A DNA stretch of 64,000 bases from Mycobacterium sp. Aquia_216. GTDB lineage: Bacteria; Actinomycetota; Actinomycetes; Mycobacteriales; Mycobacteriaceae. Position 1 is the stretch's first letter; the number at the start of each line of letters is the position of its first letter. Positions 29,388 to 38,500 of the stretch are shown here, in pieces. The position numbers were made by a program, and so were the translations under genes. The notes below the pieces were generated by a model. That model saw only the letters and a list, made by a program, of their open reading frames with translations, was not told where the DNA came from and searched no databases. Where the stretch lies: contig NZ_CP113529.1 in assembly GCF_026723865.1 (NCBI RefSeq), positions 310,001 through 374,000 of the forward strand, in the 5' to 3' direction.

Positions 29388-30803
29388 ATGTCGACGTATG
29401 ACGAGCTGCTGGCCACGGTGAAGGTCGTGCGCGACCGCACCGGCGATCCGAACGCGTGGCAGACCGGACTGACGCCGACGGAACTGGCCGCGGTGATCAC
29501 CCCCACAACACGTCCAGACCAACTCGCGGTGATCTTGGCCAAGATCCGCCAACAACATCCGAACCTGTTCGGCGCTACGCCGGCCGATCCGCGCCGAGCG
29601 ACGGACCCACCGCAGGGAGATCGAGAGCAGGGCGCCGCGGCCGAAGCCATCGCGGGTGCCGAAGCCGCACTGGCACACCAGAATTCGGCGAGCTCTCAGT
29701 TAGACTTGCAGGTAATTTCGGCCATCATGAATGCCCACCTGAAGACCGTCGAAGGCGCAGAAGCACTGAACTCGCTGCAACGCGAGACCGAGGCCGCGGT
29801 GCGCACCCGATCGGACTTGGACACTCCGGCGGGAGCACGCGACTTCCAGCGCTTCCTGATCGGCAAGCTCCGAGACATCCGCGCGGTGGTCATGAACGCC
29901 AGCCTGGACGACACGTCGAAGTCGGCGTTGATGGCCGCGTGGACATCGCTGTACGACGCCTCCAAGAGCGGACCGAGTGCTGTTGGTGAGAATCGGCCGG
30001 CCTCGGTGGCGCCGGTTGCCGCACCCGCGCGGCAGCCAGACCCTCCCGACGCCGGAGCGGATCCACTGCTGGATTCGTTGCTGGCCGACGATCCCGGCCT
30101 GCTGGCCGGGGACTCGGGTCCGACTCCGGCCGAGAGTGCGCCGGCCCCCGCGGCGCCGTCGCTACCGGGCATTCCCAATATCGGTCTGGGACCGATGCCC
30201 GGTCCGGGTTCGATGGCCGGTTGGGGTCCGCCGGGCGGCCTACCGCTTCCCGGGCGCCAAGAAGGCAGCGAGCCCGATCCCGCATTCAATCGTCTGGACG
30301 ACGAGGCCCGCGCCGCGGACGCCGCCGAGCATGAATCCGACGATGCCGACAAACACAAAGACGACCACGGCGAGGACGTGCCAGCGGCCGAAACGCCGCC
30401 GGCGGGTCCGACCACGGTGACGCTGCCCGACGGTGAAACCGTGACGGCTGCCAGCCCGCAACTCGCGGCGGCCGTTGAGGCCGCGGTCGGCGGCGCGTCG
30501 ATCCCGGATGCGTTCCATCAGCAGGGGATCACCATTCCCGCGCCGGGAACCGCGGTCGCCGATCCGGTCGATCCGGTCCGGGTCGCACCGGGAGATATCG
30601 GGATCTTCACCGATCGCCACGCGTTGGGCCTCGGCCACAGCAAGGCTCTTCTCGATGGCCAGATTCAGCACATCGCCTCCGTAAGCGGCCCGAGCTTTCT
30701 AGGCTGGGAGCATCCGCCGGCCGCGGCGATCGCGACCGCGCCAGCCAGGACCGACGCACCGACACCGACCCGGCCGGCGGCCACGCCGAGCAGCGGACAA
30801 TAG
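29388..30803 (+). CDS. DUF4226-domain protein with Pro-rich region (Rv0026 type)
   Basis: 471 residues. N-terminal ~75 residues are helical (STYDELLATVKVVRDRTGD), then DUF4226 at ~100-195 (paralogous to the gene upstream), a Pro/Gly/Ala-rich disordered segment (~200-345) with acidic clusters, and a C-terminal domain (~346-455: VTLPDGETVTAASPQLAAAV, then VAPGDIGIFTDRHALGLGHS). The C-terminal domain recalls NlpC-adjacent or peptidoglycan-related folds in mycobacteria. No signal peptide. Probably an ESX-linked substrate or accessory protein; function unknown. Confidence 0.85.
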   Translation: MSTYDELLATVKVVRDRTGDPNAWQTGLTPTELAAVITPTTRPDQLAVILAKIRQQHPNLFGATPADPRRATDPPQGDREQGAAAEAIAGAEAALAHQNSASSQLDLQVISAIMNAHLKTVEGAEALNSLQRETEAAVRTRSDLDTPAGARDFQRFLIGKLRDIRAVVMNASLDDTSKSALMAAWTSLYDASKSGPSAVGENRPASVAPVAAPARQPDPPDAGADPLLDSLLADDPGLLAGDSGPTPAESAPAPAAPSLPGIPNIGLGPMPGPGSMAGWGPPGGLPLPGRQEGSEPDPAFNRLDDEARAADAAEHESDDADKHKDDHGEDVPAAETPPAGPTTVTLPDGETVTAASPQLAAAVEAAVGGASIPDAFHQQGITIPAPGTAVADPVDPVRVAPGDIGIFTDRHALGLGHSKALLDGQIQHIASVSGPSFLGWEHPPAAAIATAPARTDAPTPTRPAATPSSGQ

Positions 30804-30848
30804 TGAACTCGCCGGCTCGGCCGGCGCCGCAGGAACAGGAGTAAGCGG

Positions 30849-31166
30849 ATGGCAGACCGAATCCATGTGGTGCCCCGGCACTTACGTGAAGCCGCTGCGC
30901 ATCATCAGGAGACCTCCGACTACTTGCGCACCATTCCGTCGTCGCATGCCGCCATCCAGGAGAGCCTGGACTCACTGGGCCCCATCTTCGGTGAGCTTCG
31001 CGATGCCGGACGCGAATTGCTCGAACTCCGACGCCAGTGCTACGAGCAACAGGCAGACGACCACGCCGATATGGCGCACAACTTGACCGTGTCGGCGACG
31101 ACCTGGGATCAGCATGAACAAGAGGCCGCCGGCGAACTCGGCCGCATCGTCGATGGCGGTCGATGA
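30849..31166 (+). CDS. EspC-like/WXG-type secretion-associated protein (Rv0027 type)
   Basis: 105 residues, helical hairpin without signal peptide: MADRIHVVPRHLREAAAHHQ, a central turn near GPIFGELRDAG, and a C-terminal helix with SATTWDQHEQEAAGEL. It fits the DUF2580/EspC type (type VII secretion-associated). A CAGGAG site precedes the ATG. The stop overlaps the next start by ATGA, suggesting a coupled pair. Confidence 0.85.
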   Translation: MADRIHVVPRHLREAAAHHQETSDYLRTIPSSHAAIQESLDSLGPIFGELRDAGRELLELRRQCYEQQADDHADMAHNLTVSATTWDQHEQEAAGELGRIVDGGR

Positions 31167-31474
31167 CCGACGCCAACCCCGCTTTCGACACCGTTCACCC
31201 GAGTGGGCACATCCTGGTCCGCTCGTGCCGCGGCGGGTACATGCACAGCGTTGCGCTGAGCGAAGAGGCGATGGATACCGACGCCGCGATCCTGGCCCAG
31301 GGCATCCTGTTGACCGCGGATGTGTCGTGGCTCAAGGCGTTGCTAGAAGTTCGCGATGAGATCGTGGCGGCCGGACACACTCCGTCAGCGGAGGTCCCGA
31401 CTCCCAACGACCTCGATGCGGCGATCGAGAAGCTGCTGGCGCACAAGCTGCGCCGCCGCGACAGCGCCGACTAG
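31163..31474 (+). CDS. DUF2694 protein (Rv0028 type)
   Basis: 103 residues. Beta strands near the start (HPSGHILVRSCRGGYMHSV) and helices after (LAQGILLTADVSWLKALLEV; DLDAAIEKLLAHKLRRR). DUF2694 proteins occur beside EspC-like genes in ESX loci and may be their chaperone-like partners (inference from pairing). Coupled to the EspC-like gene through a 4-base overlap. Confidence 0.85.
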   Translation: MTDANPAFDTVHPSGHILVRSCRGGYMHSVALSEEAMDTDAAILAQGILLTADVSWLKALLEVRDEIVAAGHTPSAEVPTPNDLDAAIEKLLAHKLRRRDSAD

Positions 31475-31484
31475 CGCGCCGTGT

Positions 31485-31628
31485 TTAGATCAGCCAGGCC
31501 TTGGCGGCGTCAGGATCCGGGGCGATATCGGTAGGCGGCTCGATGGGATTGGCGCCAAACAACTCTCGCGCGCGGCCGAGCAGAGCGCGTACCTCGTCAA
31601 GTTGCTGCTGCAGCGCAGAATCAGCCAT
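31485..31628 (-). CDS. Putative 47-residue protein, antisense to the ESX-linked run
   Basis: Reading on the minus strand from ATG 31628: MADSALQQQLDEVRALLGRA, then a Pro/Asp-rich end reaching AWLI. It looks like an amphipathic helix followed by a short acidic tail. Codon third positions are mostly G/C as in neighbouring genes, and TGAGG precedes the start closely. It fills most of the 230-base gap between two plus-strand genes. I do not recognise it; a chance ORF is possible. Confidence 0.45.
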   Translation of the reverse strand: MADSALQQQLDEVRALLGRARELFGANPIEPPTDIAPDPDAAKAWLI

Positions 31629-31704
31629 GGCCTCACGCTACCGAGCCCGCCAGAGCCGCACAATTCACCTTTGGTAATGAGCGTTCCGCCGCTATCGGTA
31701 GTCT

Positions 31705-33327
31705 GTGCCGGTGGCGATCTTCGGTCGAAAGACGGCGCGCCAGCGCCTTCGGAGAGCTACCCGGGAATCATTGACGATGCCGGCCTTCAGCTCTCCTGTC
31801 GATTGCACCCCATGGGTGATCGGTGGGCTATGGCCTGCCGAGCTGTCGACGGCGACCGACGAAACTGCCACTCTCGCAGAGTATCTCGAGAAAGACCTGC
31901 AGCGAATCGCCAGTAGTGCCAACAACCAGCTGAGGATGATCAAGCGAGCGGGACTCACCGATACGGGCCGGCGCGCGGCGGAGGCCCGAGTCATCGGCGA
32001 AGCTCGCGCCCGCGCTGCGCGGCGGGTCGAATCGACGATGCGCCAACTGGACATGATGAAGGCGCAGATGCACGCGCGGCGGCAAACCGCGCAGGTCGCC
32101 CGCCGTTTCAGCAGGGCCGATCTAGACAAGACACAAGTCATCCCCGCGGTCCCGACGACCGAACCCGATGTCGTCGAGGCGACGAGCGACGAGACTCAAG
32201 TCCTTCCCACCATCGCGCCGGTAGAAGCCGACCGCAGTGATCGCGACCTCGATCAGACGCAAGTCATCCCTGCCGTCACGGCAGAATCCGTCGTCGACGA
32301 GCCCGACGACGCGCAGGGCCGGCATCGGGCCCCCTCCGCGGAGGACACCGTGGTTGCCGTTCCCGCCGAATCGGAAGCCCCGACGGCCGCGGTCGACGCC
32401 GAATCAGAGACCGAACAATTGCAGAAGCCGTCCGTGGTGGAGGAGCCTGCCGCTACCGCGGCGGAGCCCGTCGTCGATGTCCCGGTCGAGGACGACGACG
32501 AGCTCGAAGCGTCGCCGGGCCGGCATTGGGCCGAGGGTGACGATGCGGCAGTGGAGGCCGTTAGCGAGCCAGAACGCGAGCCTGAGCCCGAGGCAGAACC
32601 GGAGCCAGCGCCGGAGCTTGAGGCAGAGCCCGAACCCGAACCCGAACCCGAACCCGACGAGGCTCCGCCGGCCGCCGTCGACGTCGAATCCGCTACCGAA
32701 CGACTGCACCGGCTGCTGGCGTTCGTGGTACGCCAAGAACCCAGGTTGAACTGGGCAGTCGGTGACCTCGCGGACGGCACGACGTTGTTGGTCACCGATC
32801 TTGCTCACGGCTGGATTCCGTCGGGCATCATGCTGCCGGTGGGCGTGCGATTGTTGGCGCCCGGACGCCGCCGAGGCAAGGCCTCGGCGCTGTTGGGCGA
32901 GGCGACCCGGACCGCGACCTACACTCCCGGCGATCCGGTCGGTCGGCCGGCAGACTTCGCCGAGACGGAATCCACGGCGGCACCCCGCGAACTGCCGCCG
33001 GTCGAAGATCTGGGATGGGAGCTGGGTCGAGTCACGCACTGGCGCGACGGACTACCGCGGTTGGTGCACACCCTGGCGAAAGCCGCCACCGCGGGAACGG
33101 GTGTCGTGGAAGAGGAGGCCGACCTGCTGCGTGTGCATCTCGAAACCGCCCGCTATCAGCTACTGAACCAGTATCCGGATCTCGAGCCCGCACTATTGCT
33201 CAATTGCCTGCTGCTGGCCGCGACCGAAAGTAGCGTTGCCGGCGACGCGACGTCGGCGAACTATCACCTGGCGTGGTTCCAGAAACTCGACGAGCCGCCG
33301 GCCAGCCAATGGACCGCGGAGTCCTGA
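31705..33327 (+). CDS. Large DUF5631/DUF5632-type ESX-linked protein (Rv0029 type)
   Basis: 540 residues, longer than the ~365 recalled for Mtb Rv0029. N-terminal ~135 residues: helical domain (EYLEKDLQRIASSANNQLRM). Residues 139-190 hold three 21-residue-spaced motifs, DKTQVIP (T143), DETQVLP (T164), DQTQVIP (T185). A long acidic region ends in an EPEPE run (~290-325). The C-terminal ~210 residues (LHRLLAFVVRQEPRLNWAVG ... RVTHWRDGLPRLVHTLAKA) form the conserved domain shared with the ESX-2-flanking Rv3899c. GTG 31705 or 31711 may start. Function unknown; extra length lies in the repeat/acidic part. Confidence 0.82.
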   Translation: MPVAIFGRKTARQRLRRATRESLTMPAFSSPVDCTPWVIGGLWPAELSTATDETATLAEYLEKDLQRIASSANNQLRMIKRAGLTDTGRRAAEARVIGEARARAARRVESTMRQLDMMKAQMHARRQTAQVARRFSRADLDKTQVIPAVPTTEPDVVEATSDETQVLPTIAPVEADRSDRDLDQTQVIPAVTAESVVDEPDDAQGRHRAPSAEDTVVAVPAESEAPTAAVDAESETEQLQKPSVVEEPAATAAEPVVDVPVEDDDELEASPGRHWAEGDDAAVEAVSEPEREPEPEAEPEPAPELEAEPEPEPEPEPDEAPPAAVDVESATERLHRLLAFVVRQEPRLNWAVGDLADGTTLLVTDLAHGWIPSGIMLPVGVRLLAPGRRRGKASALLGEATRTATYTPGDPVGRPADFAETESTAAPRELPPVEDLGWELGRVTHWRDGLPRLVHTLAKAATAGTGVVEEEADLLRVHLETARYQLLNQYPDLEPALLLNCLLLAATESSVAGDATSANYHLAWFQKLDEPPASQWTAES

Positions 33328-33650
33328 CGACACCACCGGCCGCCGTTGCCGATGCTCGATCGCCCTCGCGGGGGCTCCTCGCGGCAAAACACGTCATTGC
33401 GCTGACCGACCTCCCCCTCGAGCGCAACATCTTTGGCGGCGGATCGGTAGCTGAGCGCATTGTCGTGGTGGTCACCGCGTCAGCGCTCACCCGGCAATCG
33501 CCTACTGAACCGGATCAGCAGGTACCAACGAACTCCGAAAATAGCCACCGGGCGCGGTCGCCATCATCCGTGATGAATCGGGATTGTCGGCAGAAGTGCG
33601 CGGTCAATCCTCGCTGTCCAGCCAGCCCCAGTCACTTCCCAAATTGTGAA

Positions 33651-33680
33651 TTGACGCTGGTTGGAGGGGTCGATGATACT
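33651..33680 (+). promoter_or_regulatory. Sigma-A-type promoter for the ESX-2-like locus
   Basis: -35 TTGACG (33651-33656), 18-base spacer, -10 GATACT (33675-33680). The expected start at +7 is 33687, the G of the GTG of the YbaB/EspL-like gene, so the mRNA would be leaderless. The preceding part of the 359-base gap (33328-33650) has no coding sequence that I trust. Confidence 0.6.
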
Positions 33681-33686
33681 GACAGA

Positions 33687-34013
33687 GTGTCGAGGTCGGG
33701 CGGTCGCAACGAAGAGAGCGACCTGAAAGACCGAGATCTCGTCGAAGCGGTTCTCCGTGAATTGAGCGAGGCGGCCGACAAGTGGGAAGCCCTTGTCGCG
33801 CAAGCCGAGACTGTCACCTACAGCGTGGACTTGGGAGATATTCGCGCCGTGACAAATTCCGACGGCAAGTTGGTCGAGTTGACGCTGCACCCGGGCGTGA
33901 TGACCGGCTACGCCCACGCAGAGCTGGCTGACAGGTTGAACCTCGCGATCGCGGCAATTCGCGAAGAGGCAGAAGCCGACAACCGGGCCAGGTACGGCGG
34001 CGAGCTGCACTGA
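33687..34013 (+). CDS. YbaB/EbfC-like protein, EspL-type ESX accessory
   Basis: 108 residues. Helix LVEAVLRELSEAADKWEALV, then the three-stranded YbaB core (TYSVDLGDIRAVTNSDGKLV ELTLHPGV), and a long C-terminal helix (ADRLNLAIAAIREEAEA). EspL of ESX-1 has this fold and stabilises other Esp proteins. The frame is open far upstream, but the GTG at 33687 coincides with the predicted leaderless start. It lies 51 bases before eccB. Confidence 0.75.
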   Translation: MSRSGGRNEESDLKDRDLVEAVLRELSEAADKWEALVAQAETVTYSVDLGDIRAVTNSDGKLVELTLHPGVMTGYAHAELADRLNLAIAAIREEAEADNRARYGGELH

Positions 34014-34064
34014 TGTCGGTGTCGATGCAGCGGGCCTGCGTCGACCGCCGAAAGGAGAATGATC

Positions 34065-35561
34065 GTGCCACTCAATCTGTCCAACCGGGATCAGAATTCA
34101 GGGCACCTGTTCTACAACCGGCGGCTGCGGGCCGCGATCACCCGGTTCTCGGTCCGGATGAAGCACGACGACCGCAAACAGCAAGCGGCGGTGGCCCTGT
34201 CGATCGTGCTCGTTCTCATCGGCATCGGTTGGATGGCGCTACTTCATTTCATGAAGCCCTCAGGGTTGGTCGGCCAGTCGTCGATCATCGGGGACCGTGA
34301 CACCGGCGCGGTCTACGCGAAGATCAACGGGCGGCTCTACCCCGCGCTCAACTTGACCTCGGCGAGGCTGGCGGTCGGCAGCGCCGGGGCTCCGACCTGG
34401 GTCAGAGCCAGCGAGATCGCCAAGTACCCGACCGGCCCGATCATCGGAATTCCGGGTGCGCCGGACAGCTTGCCGATCACGGCGAGTTCCGAATCGGCTT
34501 GGTCGGTATGCGACACGGCTGCCGCCCGCGGCAGTGGAACCGCGCCGGTCGTGACCTCCATCGCGGGTCAGCTCTCCCCCATCGGCCGGTCGGAGCCGAT
34601 GCGGCCGAAGCAGGCCATCCTGGCAACCCACAAGGGCGCGACATACGTCATCTGGCGAGGGCAACGTTCCCGAATTGACCCGGCGGATCGGTCGGTCACA
34701 TTCAATCTTGGCCTCGACCCCGGTGTGACGTACCCGATCGAAATCTCCAACGCCCTGTTCGATGCGATGCCGTCAACGGAACCCCTTGTCCTGCCTGCCA
34801 TTCCGGGGCGCGGGACGCCATCGAAGTGGCTGCCAGGTTCAATTGTGGGCAGCGTGTTGGAAACCCGCGACGCAAGCGGCACGGTCAACGGCTTCTATGT
34901 GCTGCTACCGGACGGCGTCCAGAAGATCACCAGCTTCGTCGCGGATCTGTTGCGGACCGCTGATTCGGAGGGCTCGACTACTCCCACTCTGGTCGCCCCG
35001 GACAAGTTGATTCAAATTCCGGTGGTCGACGTGCTCGATGTCGACTACTACCCATCGGAGAAACTGGAATTCATTGATACGTCGGCAAATCCCGTGAGCT
35101 GCGTGGGCTGGGAGAAGCAGGCGGGCGACCCACAGGCCCGGATCACGGTCTTCTCCGGCCGGGGCTTGCCCGTTTCGATCGGGATGGATTCCCGGGTGGT
35201 CCGCCTGGTTCGCGACGACCGCGACCCCAATTCAGCTGAGGCGCAACAGACATTGGTACTGCCGGGGGCGGCGAACTTCGTGACGACAACCAGCGGCGTC
35301 GCGACGGCCGATAGCCGGGAGAGCTTGTATTGGATTTCACCGCAAGGCGTTCGATATGGGGTGCAATCCGATCACGCCACCTTGCAGGCACTCGGTCTGG
35401 ATCCGCGGCTGGCGGTGCAGGCGCCTTGGCCGATCGTGCGTACCTTCGCAGCCGGGCCTGCGATCGGTCGCGACGCTGCCCTGGTGGCGCGCGACGCCGT
35501 CACCGGAGGCGGCTCCGTGGCACCGATTCCCGATCTCAATGAACTGGCAGGCGGGGGCTGA
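34065..35561 (+). CDS. eccB: Type VII secretion protein EccB (EccB2-like)
   Basis: 498 residues from GTG 34065 (ATG 34059 is an alternative). GTG is preferred because AAAGGAG lies 7 bases upstream and the product starts MPLNLSNRDQNSGHLFYNRR, the conserved EccB N-terminus. One membrane helix (~41-63), then a large periplasmic domain with R1-R4 repeats and two conserved Cys (SVCDTA; VSCVGWEK). EccB is a core membrane component of the ESX translocon. The C-terminal region (GVRYGVQSDHATLQALGLDP) is closest in my recollection to EccB2 of ESX-2. eccC follows after 6 bases. Confidence 0.93.
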   Translation: MPLNLSNRDQNSGHLFYNRRLRAAITRFSVRMKHDDRKQQAAVALSIVLVLIGIGWMALLHFMKPSGLVGQSSIIGDRDTGAVYAKINGRLYPALNLTSARLAVGSAGAPTWVRASEIAKYPTGPIIGIPGAPDSLPITASSESAWSVCDTAAARGSGTAPVVTSIAGQLSPIGRSEPMRPKQAILATHKGATYVIWRGQRSRIDPADRSVTFNLGLDPGVTYPIEISNALFDAMPSTEPLVLPAIPGRGTPSKWLPGSIVGSVLETRDASGTVNGFYVLLPDGVQKITSFVADLLRTADSEGSTTPTLVAPDKLIQIPVVDVLDVDYYPSEKLEFIDTSANPVSCVGWEKQAGDPQARITVFSGRGLPVSIGMDSRVVRLVRDDRDPNSAEAQQTLVLPGAANFVTTTSGVATADSRESLYWISPQGVRYGVQSDHATLQALGLDPRLAVQAPWPIVRTFAAGPAIGRDAALVARDAVTGGGSVAPIPDLNELAGGG

Positions 35562-35567
35562 TCACCG

Positions 35568-38500
35568 ATGTCCAAACGAGGTTTCGTCCGCGGCAGCCGC
35601 AGGCCGGCGCCGAACGTTCCGCCGGTGCGAATCGCGGTCGCCGCGCCGCTGGCATTGCCTGAGCGCGAGCCCCGCAACATCCTGCTGATGATCGCGGTGC
35701 CCGCGCTGCTCGTCGGAATCATCGGCACCCTGGTGGTGATGTACGCGTCGGGGATTCGATCGCTGCAGTCGGGCTTCTTCCCGATGATCGGCCTGGTCGG
35801 GTTCGGCACGCTGATGTTCAGCGGGCGCTTCGGGCGCGGGCGCCGGATCAGTTGGGGCGAGCAAGAGAAACAGCGCCGTACCTACCTGCGCCAGCTCGAC
35901 GAGGACCGCGACGAAGTGCAACGCGCGGCCCAGGAACAGCGACGCAGCCAGCTTTTCGTGCACGGCGATCCGCAGCAGCTGGACACCATCATCGGTGGGC
36001 CGCGGATGTGGGAACGGCGACCTGCGGACCCGGACTTCCTCGACGTCCGCCTGGGGATCGGCATCCAGCAGGCCAGTGAATCCGCGGTGTCGCTGCAGTG
36101 GCCCGACGTTCCGATCGGCGAGGAACTCGAGCCCGTAACCGGGGGTGCGCTCAGGGATTTCATCCTCGAGCAGAGCAAAATCCGCGGGATCGGCAAGGTC
36201 CTGAGCCTGCGGTCGAAACCCGGCTTCAGCTTCATCGGCGACGATCCGAGCGAATTGCACAGCCTTGCCCGTTCGATCCTGTGCTCGTTGGCCGTCTACC
36301 ACAGCTCCAGCGATCTCAAGGTCATGGTGGTGACCCGCCATCCCGAGTTGTGGTCGTGGCTGGTGTGGCTGCCGCACAACCAGCATGACGAGATGTTCGA
36401 CGCATGCGGGCTGCGCAGATTGATTTTCACCTCCCCCAACGATCTGGAAGAGGCGCTCGACGCCGAACTGCATCGCAAGGGTCGGGGGCCATGGACGCCG
36501 CCGGTCGGCATGAGCCCGACGTCTATGCCGTCGCCGATCGAGTCCAGCATCGGCCTGGCGCTGGGACCACACTGGGTGATCGTCGACGACAACGTCGGCA
36601 CCCCTGAGCAATGGGAGGGTGTAACCGGGCAGAAGGGCATGGCTGGCATCACGGTGTTGCGGCTTGCCACCCGCGCCGGACTGGGCGTCGGATTCGCCGA
36701 TGAGAGTGAGCGTTTCACTCTGCGCGAAGGCAGACTCAGGCATCGAGGCACGTTCTACGCCGTGGCGGACATGCTCGCCGAGAGCACCGCCAACCGGTAC
36801 GCGAGAGCGCTCGCCCGCTGGGCTCCGATGAGCGCGGGCGACCTCTCGGAGACCGACAGTCAGGGCGGCGAACTCCTGCGCGCGCTGGGCATCAGCGATC
36901 CCCGGGAACTGGATGTCGACAGACTCTGGGGCGAGAGCCGCGGCCGCGGCGACCACAAATGGGCGATGATGCCCGTGGGCGTCAAGCAGGGCGGTGAGCT
37001 GCAGCAGATTATTCTGCGCGCCAAAGACTTTGGCGGCTTCGGGTTTCACTCGGTCGTGATCGGAACATCCGGTTCCGGCAAGTCGGAGTATTTCCTGTCG
37101 TTGTGCACCGGTATTGCGCTGACGCACTCGCCCGAGACGTTCATCGTGATCTTCGTCGACATGAAATTCGAATCGGCGGCTCAGGACCTGCAGGGATTCC
37201 CGCACGTCGCGGGATCGCTGTCCAACTTGGGTAAGGACGACCGGCATCTGGCCGAGCGGATGCGCAAGGCAGTCAACGGCGAGATTGCAAGGCGTTACCG
37301 GCTTTTCAATGCAGCCGGGGCACGTGACGCGAACGAGTATGAAGAGATGCGACTCGCCGGGCGAGACCTGGAACCGGTACCGATTCTCCTGGTGATCATC
37401 GACGAATACCTCGAGTTGTTCATCCATCACCCGGAGTGGATCGATCTGGTCATCCACATCGGCCAAGAGGGCCGCGGCTGTAACGTCTTCTTTACCCTCG
37501 GTGGCCAGCGGCTGGATCTTTCGTCGCTCAGTAAGGTCAAGAGCAACATCGCTTTTCGGGTAGCACTGCGCGCCGAGACAGCGGAGGACTCCCGCGATGT
37601 GATCGGGAGTGACGCGGCACTGCATCTTCCGTCGAAGGAGAACGGATACGCGCTACTCAAGGTGGGGCCACGCGACCTAGAGCAGTTTCGGTGCTTCTAC
37701 GTGTCCGCCCCGTTCGTGGTGCCGAAACGGGTAGTCAACGTGAACAAGACGGTGGCTATGAGCTTTTCGCAGCCGCGGGCATTCACCTGGGCCTACCAAC
37801 CGCTCAGCGAAGCGGACAGCGAAGCGCTGGCCGTCGCCGATGAACCCGAAGAGCCCGACGAGTTCCTGTTCCACTCCGACGGTTTCCGGAAGAAGAAGCT
37901 GGTCGACGTGATCCGCGAGTCGCTGATGGCGCACAGCGCGCGTCCGCCCCACCAAATTTGGTTGCCGCCTTTGGAAGTCAGCGAGCCGATGGATGTGCTG
38001 GTGGCCAGCTGGCGACGCAAGCCCTGGTACGTCGACTACGGCGACAACCCGGGCTTGGTTTTCCCCGTCGGAGTCGTCGACATCCCCGAAGACCACACTC
38101 AGCGTGTGCACGCCATCGACGCCGAGATGGACAACATCATGGTGGTGGCGACGGCCCAGCGCGGCAAATCAACGACCCTCATGTCGTTGATCACCTCGGC
38201 GGCGTTGATGTACCGGCCCGAGCGGGTCACGTTCTTCTGCATCGGTGCTTCGCTGTACCCGGTCGAAGATCTGCCGCACGTCGTATCCGTGGTCAGCCAA
38301 ACCGACAACGAGGGCGTGTCGCGGACCGTCGCGTCGATCGAGGGCTTGATCCTGGCCCGAGAGGCGTCGTTCAAGCAGTATCAAATCGACATCTCCGAAT
38401 TCCGGGAACGACGGTTCGGGACCGAGCGGGAAGGCGGCACCGATCCCGCCGACAAGTTCGGTGATGTCTTTCTCGTCGTCGACAACTTCAGCGACCTGTA

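Noticed and set aside
33273..33686. 246-residue version of the YbaB/EspL-like protein starting at 33273
   Set aside because: The extension overlaps the preceding gene, lacks any domain, and a promoter with +1 at the GTG 33687 lies inside it.
34059..34064. ATG 34059 as the eccB start
   Set aside because: Only 1-2 bases from AAAGGAG; the GTG at 34065 has correct spacing and matches the EccB N-terminus.
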